Origin: Chara braunii
Taxonomy: Eukaryota > Streptophyta > Charophyceae > Charales > Characeae
Assembly (NCBI GenBank): GCA_003427395.1
Contig: BFEA01000079.1
Location: forward strand, 3,189,555 to 3,224,738
Length of the DNA: 35,184 bases
Reading direction: 5' to 3'
The translations under genes were made by a program, and so were the position numbers. The notes under the pieces were generated by a model. That model was not told where the DNA came from and did not search any database. It saw only the letters and a list, made by a program, of their open reading frames with translations. Below, piece after piece: positions 28,465-35,184 of this stretch; position 1 is the stretch's first letter; each line of letters starts with the position of its first letter.

Positions 28465-29079
28465 CGACCCTTTAGCGCACCTCACACCAGGATACCTAGA
28501 CTATAGCAGGTCTGGTCACCCCATGACGGTTGACCTCTCGTCAATCCAACTGTCCTATACCCGGATTTAACCACTGCGGTCGGGACCGGCTCACCCACTA
28601 ATTTTCGGCCTAGGGTGTTGGCTGCGCTGCCCAAATTTTTGAACGTATGACCCGGTCTAACGACGATTCAAGGCTCTGGCGAACCTCACTGGATTGCATC
28701 CTCTGACCTCGGTAGGGTTCCAACTGACCCCTTTTGACCTCACAACCAGACTATCGGAGTCTTAGCCTCAACCAACTTTGGACTTCGACACTCTCGTCGG
28801 GGACTTGCTGACCCCACCTGAGTGCAACCTACTGTTGTAAAGCTCTGGTTAGCCTCGACAATCAACGCAGCTTAGGTTATAGAAGAAAACCCCAGCCACA
28901 GACAATGTAACTGACTTTTTATTTATTTTTTCTTGTATACCTCTTCTTTTTCCATCTCTCTTGATCTGACAATTTGTTGATTGTCATTCTCTCTGTAGCA
29001 TCTATCACTGCTTGATCGACCTCTGATATTTGTCTCATTCTGATTTGAAGAAGCTCCGAGAAAGAATATTATTTGTCAC
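28465..29079. other. Unassigned flank of the Ty3 element
   Basis: GC-balanced CTCGACT/TGACC-rich sequence, then AT-rich. It could include the element's 3' LTR, but no direct repeat of it is present at the other end inside the window. Confidence 0.35.
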
Positions 29080-29700
29080 TCTCTTGACTAAACCATGTAT
29101 TGACTATGCTCTCAATTGATAAAGTAGTAGACCGGCCGTACCACAAAGTGGATGAAGCATACTTAGCAGTTCTTTTAACAGTAATATTGTCAGCATAGAC
29201 TGTAACTCTTAGTACTTTCGGCTAGTTACTGAGATTTTCTTCACACCATTTTGCCAATGAGTGTTGACCCTTTTCAAATAATGCATTTACTTGATGATGG
29301 TAAGTAGTCAAATATCGCATTCCGACACCCAGTAAGTAGTTCTTCTTACGATCCCATTTTTGAATTTAGATCCTCTGTCTGAAACAGACTCTCTTATGAA
29401 GAGATATCTGAGATAGATTTCCTCTATCCAGTCATCCAGTTGCTCGGTTGTCTTCCTCTTCAGAGTTTTTGCCTCAACATATCAAAGGAAATTATCCCTC
29501 ATGTTTAGTATGTATCTCATCCCACCCTTGCCTAGAGGCATGGTGATGAGATCCAATTGAACTCGGTTGCCTGGTTCTAACAGGATAGTAAGAAAAAAAG
29601 ACTCAATCATCCTCGTTGTAGACCTTTTCTGACATAACACACATGACTTGCAGAATCTGTAAATCATGTCTCTCATGCCAGACCAGAAGTAAAGCTTAGT
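29080..29700 (-). pseudogene. Ty3 integrase remnant
   Basis: Integrase inserts element cDNA into the host genome. Visible are the zinc-binding cysteines (FCKSCVLCQKRS), the first catalytic Asp in VQLDLI (about 29551) and the second in SDRGSKFKNG (about 29378). Between them is GGMRYILNMRDNFL, cleanly open from 29676 to 29482. The third catalytic residue, expected in an L-x-E-R-G-H-like context, falls in YLKRVNTHW, apparently Lys for Glu. Downstream frames contain several stops, so the enzyme is dead. Confidence 0.8.
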
Positions 29701-30299
29701 TGTCTTAGCGTAGGTTGCCTTGGCAACCCTCTGGCAACCAACAACCCCCTCGTGTAGAGCAACAATTAGTTATAGCTATATTTCTTTCCCACAGACAGCT
29801 CTAAGTGGAAACAAACCTTCTTTGTCATCCACAAAGAGATGACCTCTCTTTAGTCGGAACTTCTTCCTTGAATTCTCACAATAGTATTCCTTTAGTTGTT
29901 CTCCCTCCATCTTCTTTCCAATCTCCTGGTAATTTTCATCATATCCTTCGAAAATGAATGAAATTTTTTCTTCCTTGTTTTCAATCTCTTCTTCATTTTT
30001 TTATCCAGAATTTTTCCTCAGTTCATGCACAGCCATAACTGCTTCACTGACTCTAGCGTGCTAATCATTTTGTTTTTCCTCTTCTTCTTTCTCAATAATT
30101 GATTTGTAAATATAAGCATCAGGGATTTCACCGCAGCTATCTCTTTCTTAAGGCCATAAGTTTCACTTATAGGAACTTGGAGCCTTATAATCTTCATCAT
30201 CCTCTTCATTTATGAAATTATTATCAACATAAGCATGTTTTTCAATCGTTCTTTCAATGTCCTCATCTTCATTTTTTCTCCATTCAATTCAGCTTAGGC

Positions 30300-30690
30300 C
30301 ATCTGCTAGATTTTTCTTAGTGGGAATTTTTTCCAGTTTAAAATCAAAAGTTTAGATAAAGGCAATCCATCTGTTTACTATTGGATCTATTTGTTGATGC
30401 TTTTTAATAACACTTATCACAATAGATACATCAGTCTTCATGATGAACCTCCTTCCAAGTACATAGTGTTTGAAGCACCTGAGATAGTGGATAATTGTCT
30501 GCAACTCTTTTCTGAATTCGGTGTAGCCTCTTTCTGTTGAGTTAAGAGTTTTTCTTTTAAACCTTAGAGGTCATTCTCTTCCATTCTTGTCTTTTTGTAT
30601 GAGCACACCACCAAGAGCTACCGGTCTCCAGTCTGCCTCGATAATGAAGGATTTTCCCTCTTCATCATGATAAAAAAGTACTCCCGGCAC
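30300..30690 (-). pseudogene. Ty3 RNase H remnant
   Basis: Reads FIIEADWRPVALGGVLIQKD, a stop, PLRFKRKTLN, GYTEFRKELQTIIHYLRCFK, FIMKTDVSIV, then NRWIAFI, stop, FDFKLEKIPTKKNLADGLS. This is the full RNase H domain of a Ty3 polyprotein, which removes the RNA strand of the replication hybrid. The EADW Asp is a plausible catalytic residue. At least two in-frame stops. Confidence 0.8.
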
Positions 30691-30699
30691 CATACCTTC

Positions 30700-31560
30700 A
30701 TCTTTCATATTTTCTTGCAGGGTTTCTACGACAATTTTTTTTTTATCTGTCTATGATAAATCATGCCCCTGTCTTACCGTCTCCCTTAGAGGTTATGCAA
30801 GGGTAGCAAAATGGGGGATAAAATTTTTCCAGAATCCACAGACACCCAAGAAGTTTCTGACATATGTCACTCGCTTGAGCGGCAGAGAACAGTTCAAGAT
30901 CTTGTTTATTTTCTTGGGGTCGGGACTCCTGCCCTTGGAAAAACATCTGAAGCCTAAGATTGTTACTTTTGCTTGAAAGAGAAAGGACTTTGGCCTACTG
31001 ACACTCTGATTATACTTTTGAAGTTTCTTTACGACCAGCTTTACTCATTCAGCATGATCCCAAACAAACTTTCTAACCCCATCAATAATCAAAGCCTCGT
31101 CTCTTACCATGGGTCCTTTCGCAGGGTTATCATCAATATAGGGGTTGTTAATCTCAGGGCAAATATCCTGCATGGCTTGGATCATATCCTTTTGAATCAC
31201 TGCCACGTCATTAGTCCACCCTTGAGGTACCACGCACGTCTGAATGAGCTTCCTTGACGTGTGCATGACGCTCTTTGGTCAACTAGTGGGGTCACAGGGA
31301 AATCGATCGTGGTCAGATTATAAATCAATTATATAATAAATGCATCGATCGGCAAAGGATTCAAAAAGAAGATCAAAATTAAAAAGGTTGTCTGCATCAC
31401 GTACCGCTACCGGGTTAAGCTTATGAAGATTTTATATTCATCTCAGGCGATCTTCTGGTTTCCAAAAGCAAAACCAGTGATTAACATATGGTCCATCAAC
31501 AGATTCGAGAACATTAGAAACGATTTTTTTTGTCTAAGTACTTCATCACCTCTGCCTCTT
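30700..31560 (-). pseudogene. Ty3 reverse transcriptase remnant
   Basis: Ordered motifs: GPYVNHWFCFWKPED (fingers), LNPVAVRDADN, then VVPQGWTNDVAVIQKDMI and the catalytic PYIDDNPAKGP (YIDD at 31140-31129). VRKFVWDHAE follows, then a frame change, ILGFRCF, RSPDPKKINKIL and VRNFLGVCGFWKNFIPHFA (thumb/connection). The catalytic Asp pair is intact, but several stops (for example after EDRLR) and a frameshift near 30950-31040 make it non-functional. Confidence 0.9.
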
Positions 31561-32252
31561 CCTTCTTGCGTACTTAGTTGGTCTATTATTCCATAAGATA
31601 TGATAAACTGTCCAAATTTTCGTCATTTTAATCATATCTATATCCAACCGCCCTCTTTCTTCGTCATTAAACGAGAACACACCAGAGAACTCCTGACACA
31701 CTCTGAAGATATATTATTTATCTTTTGACCTGATAACCTGGTCTGAGTCTATCTTCATAGTGTCAAACCTCTCCAAGGTGACTCTGTTTCCCAAACCTTC
31801 CCGACTCTCTTTATGCTTTAATAGTTCTCCTTTCCTTTTTTAACACTTCATCGTAATAATTTTCTACCAAAATAGTCACTGGGTTCTTTTTCACCCCCTT
31901 CGACTTATACTTTTTTTTCGACCCAGTAACCATTTTTCTAAAACATGATGAGTTTATGCAAACCTTAATTCCATTCCTCACTCTTTGCAGTCCCAACAAC
32001 CTTCTAGAATGCTTCAATTTGTCCATCTTCATCTTTGAGTTTGCCAAAAAATTTCATCACCTTTGGAATATGATTAATGTTCACTTATACTTCGTCTTTA
32101 ATATCTTGTTTGTCTTTCTTTTTTATTTTGCTTGTCTTCTCAACCGGTTCTTCCCTTCTAATTGAATTGACTGATACCTTATGTTTATGATAGTGAGAAG
32201 TACAGACCATAAAGGTATGTTCTTGTACAGTCTCCGGATCCTGTAGGCCGAT
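31561..32252 (-). pseudogene. Linker between protease and RT
   Basis: Contains an open stretch, 32047-31811, rich in Lys (GSKKKYKSKGVKKNPVTILV). It is followed by VCQEFSGVFSFNDEERGRLD, which has the F-x-F-x-x-x-E-R-G-x-L pattern found just before the RT of many Ty3 polyproteins. Interrupted by stops. Confidence 0.6.
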
Positions 32253-32648
32253 CTAGGATGACCCTTCATGACTGAAGAACTGGGCAGTCTCCATTATGTG
32301 CAAAAATAAAGTGCCCATGATACAGTCATGATCCAAGTCTGGCACCACGAATCCTAATAGTTCGACAAACATCATTCCGACTTTAATAGGCAAATTATCG
32401 ATAAACCCAACCAATAAGAGATCTCCAACAATGTTACTCAATACGTTTTTTGATGGTCTATCAATGGTCAAGTTACATACCTTCATGGTTCTCTGGGACA
32501 GGAGGACCATTTCCTCCCCAAAGTCCACAAAGGTCCGGATCTTCACCTGATTAATATAGATACTCAAGTACCTACAACTCATGGTTGCGAATCTTATCTT
32601 ACATCCTAACAAGGTCTTGTTGACTTGACTGGGAAAAACTGATCTCAA
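32253..32648 (-). pseudogene. Ty3 aspartic protease (retropepsin) remnant
   Basis: Open for 131 codons. FVDFGEEMVLLS (about 32528-32495) stands where the active-site D-T/S-G-A motif is expected; the Asp is present, but Thr/Ser is Phe and Ala is Glu. GFIDNLPIKVG and DHDCIMGTLFL correspond to the flap and the C-terminal hydrophobic-hydrophobic-G segment. The changed active site would abolish or cripple cleavage of the polyprotein. Confidence 0.75.
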
Positions 32649-32670
32649 GTAGTTAACTTACGCCTTCTTT

Positions 32671-33191
32671 CAATAGAAAAATTTCCCAGAATTAAATAAT
32701 CATTCTATATTAAAAGTACATTCTAAATTTTAAATTTTCATTCCATCTTTAAAAATGTCATTCTAATTTTAAAATTTTCTTCCTTACTTGAAAACTTTCC
32801 TTCCAAGATTGAGGTATCCCTTATTATTTGAACTGCATGCTAGAGATGGAATGAAAGTCTGGACGAGTTCATGAAATATTTTAATTGGACTGTCATTCAA
32901 AGTAAAGATTTTCAGTAATAAATAGGTTAATCCAATTTAGATTATAAGATATTTGTTGTAGTAGACTGAAAGTTTAATTAAAACATTTCATAAACTCGTC
33001 CAGACTTTCATTCCATCTTGAACAAATAGATGTAGTTGGAAGGGAAAACTCATATTTAGACGGAAACTTATCAAATAAAACAAGAAATTTTAGAATTGGA
33101 CGAACATTAGAATGATAATTTATAAATATGAAGGATTTTTTTTTTTTAGAATGTTTTTTCAACTTTCATTTCTCGTGGGAATTTTCTATTG
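32671..33191 (+). mobile_element. 521-bp foldback/MITE-like insertion
   Basis: Left end CAATAGAAAAATTTCCCAGA (32671) and right end TCTCGTGGGAATTTTCTATTG (to 33191) are inverted copies, and inversion continues inward. About 43 bases at 32844-32886 match 32976-33019 inverted with two mismatches (core GGAATGAAAGTCTGGACGAG). The left arm also holds about six 20-bp units of TCATTCTA-ATTTTAAAA type (32700-32815). TTT flanks both ends and may be a 3-bp target duplication. The insertion ends one retroelement frame with its own CAATAG (Gln-stop). No transposase is present, so it would be non-autonomous. Confidence 0.75.
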
Positions 33192-33773
33192 TTTTTCAAC
33201 TAGTTTCTTGAGTTCCTCCCTCAACTTAGGTATTAGTGTCATTGCCTTCTTGAAAGATAGAGTCACTTTTGTTTTTTCTAACATTTTTATGATCATACCA
33301 GTGATTACTGCTCCATCTTTCAGTTCACTCTTGAGGATGATTTTTTTCTTCTTCCCTTGTTCGTTTTTTCGAGATGATGGGTTCGGTTTTTGATTATCAA
33401 GAATGTCATTGAAAGTATTTTCGACTTTTATTTTCTTCTTTTCCTCAATTATCTGAGGTGTCAAGTGTGTTTGAAGATTTATCACCTCCCCAATCACTAT
33501 ACTGGGCTCCATGATGACTTCTGGTGGTAGATCACCCTCAAAAAACATTATGTTGGCCGAACAAACGGGTTCATCAGAAGAAAATATTACTAGCTCGGAA
33601 GAGCTCTGAAAGGCAGGATTTTCCACTAATGAAAGCTCGCTTGAAGGAACCTCGACAGACATGTCTTCCACTAATGTCAGAGACTGTAGAGACAATTCAA
33701 TCAAGGTGGAAGGATCATCTGATTTCTGCACAAGTTCTTCAGGCAACACACCAATAAGAAAATGAACATTCAC
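33192..33773 (-). pseudogene. Ty3 gag-protease spacer
   Basis: A 195-codon open frame, Ser/Glu-rich N-terminally (SELSLVENPAFQSSSELVIF), then Lys-rich (RKNEQGKKKKIILKSELKDG), ending LREELKKLVEK before the inserted element. It lies between gag and protease in the polyprotein order. The tail probably once continued into EGVS on the other side of the insertion. No catalytic motif. Confidence 0.6.
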
Positions 33774-33849
33774 ATTAGTTTTTCTCTTTTTTTTTCTACT
33801 TCACCTCATGTTTAAGAACAAGAAGTCTCATACCTCCTGAATGTTTGGG

Positions 33850-34892
33850 ATTCATTTTGTTCCATGAATTGTCACAGACATGAACCATTGCATCCTTTTT
33901 GGTTATCCCACTCTTCACATCCTCTACCAGAGGCTTACAGTAGGTCGTGGTATGACTCCCTTCACCAATTTAAAATAATGGCAGACGAAACTCTTCCTCG
34001 GACAGTCATCATACTTTCTTCTCTCTGTGTTGCCTTTTCCACCACTCCCTCCATTCCTTCTAATCTGAAGGAGTCCCATCTTTTCTCAGAATCATCGTTT
34101 TCTTCATCCTCACTTTCAACCTTTTTTTTCTCTTTCTCATCCACAACATGATTAGCAGGCATGTAATTGACCATAACCCGTTGGACAATATTCTCAGTGC
34201 TAAGATTGCTCCCTCTAATCATATCATTTTTTGCTTCTCAATCTTTGGCTAAAGTACCGATTTGATTCAGTGTCCACTTCTTGTGTGAGACAGTAACGAT
34301 TTCATCTTATATGAGAGCAGTGTTGAGCTTGAATGAGAACAGTGTGTCTCTCATTATCGATAAAGTTACTCAGAAAGATACGACATCTTTATGCCTCGTC
34401 CAAGTATAAAAATTTTCTGGTTGTTCTGATGAACGTCTGGATAAAAATGTTGAAAGTGTCATACTTGAGTCTTTTGATGTTGTGAAGGTCCTTGGTAATT
34501 GTAACAACATAGTATTTTTTTAATTCTTTTTTCATTTTATTCTCGACTTCTTCCCATGTTGTGGCCCATTTCATCAGTTCCTAAACCGCCAACCTCGAGT
34601 CAGAGTCACAATATGATAGAAGGTGCTTAAGTCGATGTTTATCTGTTCGACCATACCTGAGTCCAAATAATTTATATGCGTCCAAAAAATCATTTACTTG
34701 AGACCCCATGAAGCATGAAATTTTTTCATCTGGTCTCTTTGCTCTTGCAATATCTGAACCCCCTTTTATAGTGTCAACTCTCTCGACTAACTCTCGTATG
34801 GTACCCACCAGGGTTTCCTCATGAGTATCTGCAGACGAACTAGACCTCGAGTTATGTCTCCCTCGTCCAGACATCTTGACCATAAAATTTTC
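33850..34892 (-). pseudogene. Ty3 gag remnant
   Basis: Starts MVKMSGRGRHNSRSSSS at 34883. VNDFLDAYKLFGLRYGRTDK and TWEEVENKMKKELKKYY are typical of Ty3 capsid regions. An in-frame TAG after DSRLAV (34581) separates two parts in the same frame (34883-34389). Further on a KEKKKVESEDEEND acidic stretch and DDCPRKSFVCHYF, a damaged Cys/His zinc-knuckle-like region, occur in shifted frames. Gag would form the particle; this copy cannot. Confidence 0.75.
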
Positions 34893-35094
34893 TGATATTC
34901 CCTTTTCTTTTTTTTGTCACCATTGACCTCTTTTTTCCCACTCTCAATCCCTTACTCTTCTCGCAAGGGATACATGCCCGTCTCCAGGGTTGTCACGCGG
35001 GGATCCCCGGGGCCCAATCCGGGGTAGGGGGTTCACCCCCGGACCCCTGCCGCGAGGCTACCCAACCCCCGCCCCCGCAAAAACACCCCCACCC

Positions 35095-35096
<2 letters not shown>

Positions 35097-35164
<68 letters not shown>
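35097..35164 (+). repeat. Poly-C run at window end
   Basis: About 66 Cs inside C/G-rich sequence. A homopolymer this long is more likely a sequencing or assembly artefact than genomic. Confidence 0.8.
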
Positions 35165-35165
<1 letters not shown>

Positions 35166-35184
35166 CCCCCCGCACCCCCGCCCC

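Larger units (their letters stand above)
29080..34892 (-). mobile_element. Degenerate Ty3/gypsy LTR-retrotransposon internal region
   Basis: The minus strand reads gag, spacer, protease, linker, RT, RNase H and integrase in the Ty3/gypsy order over 5.8 kb. Each domain keeps recognisable motifs but is split by stops and frameshifts. No LTR pair can be identified; the right side runs into GC-rich and poly-C sequence near the window end. A foldback element (32671-33191) is inserted. Some stops look like C-to-T decay, for example CGA to TGA in the RNase H text GRE-stop-PLRF. The polyprotein style resembles Ty3 elements of early-diverging green plants, which is inference. Confidence 0.9.

Noticed and set aside
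28465-29079. 3' LTR of the Ty3 element
   Set aside because: Position is suitable, but no matching copy is found at the other end in this window and no TG/CA termini or polypurine tract could be fixed.
35097-35184. G-quadruplex or telomere-like end from the poly-C/poly-G run
   Set aside because: A plain long homopolymer at the window edge without a telomere repeat unit is better explained as an artefact.

Overview
The window is nuclear DNA from a repeat-rich eukaryote. No intact host gene is recognisable. The clearest taxonomic clue is a decayed 3' end of an 18S rRNA gene on the minus strand (15543-15822). Its helix-44 text, such as TTGAATGGTCCG followed by a GTGTT-type arm, reads like green plants and green algae rather than animals or fungi. 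The minus-strand Ty3/gypsy polyprotein at 29.1-34.9 kb and the abundant (AAT)n tracts fit a large streptophyte (charophyte or early land plant) genome. That assignment is inference.

Layout. 0.6-1.7 kb: a TATA-type promoter repeat followed by a tandem 54-bp repeat array whose units fold into hairpins, part of it duplicated with a 348-bp offset. 2.3-5.5 kb: the most interesting block, peppered with ambiguous bases. It has repeat R1, two unassigned back-to-back ORFs (3212-3715 and 3739-4290), a decayed fragment resembling the second-largest subunit of a eukaryotic-type RNA polymerase (RPB2-like), and repeat T. The same R1, RPB2-like, T order recurs inverted at 21.6-20.3 kb without the two ORFs, so the block looks like a mobile or multicopy unit. 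5.5-13.8 kb: mostly unassigned, with a second T copy at 11.8-12.5 kb. 13.8-18.9 kb: (AAT)n, (CA)n and (CTT)n microsatellites, three copies of an AAT-associated repeat, and two 18S fragments. 19.4-28.5 kb: tRNA-like RNA polymerase III modules, further promoter-like repeats, a direct duplication and many perfect short hairpins. 29.1-34.9 kb: a degenerate Ty3/gypsy element in the order gag, protease, RT, RNase H, integrase on the minus strand, interrupted by a 521-bp foldback element. The window ends in a poly-C run that looks like an assembly artefact.

The best candidates for something undescribed are the R1/ORF1/ORF2/RPB2-like/T unit, and, within T, a hairpin whose 10-nt loop is conserved while its stem changes with pairing retained. 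All homology statements rest on reading by eye; no searches were run.
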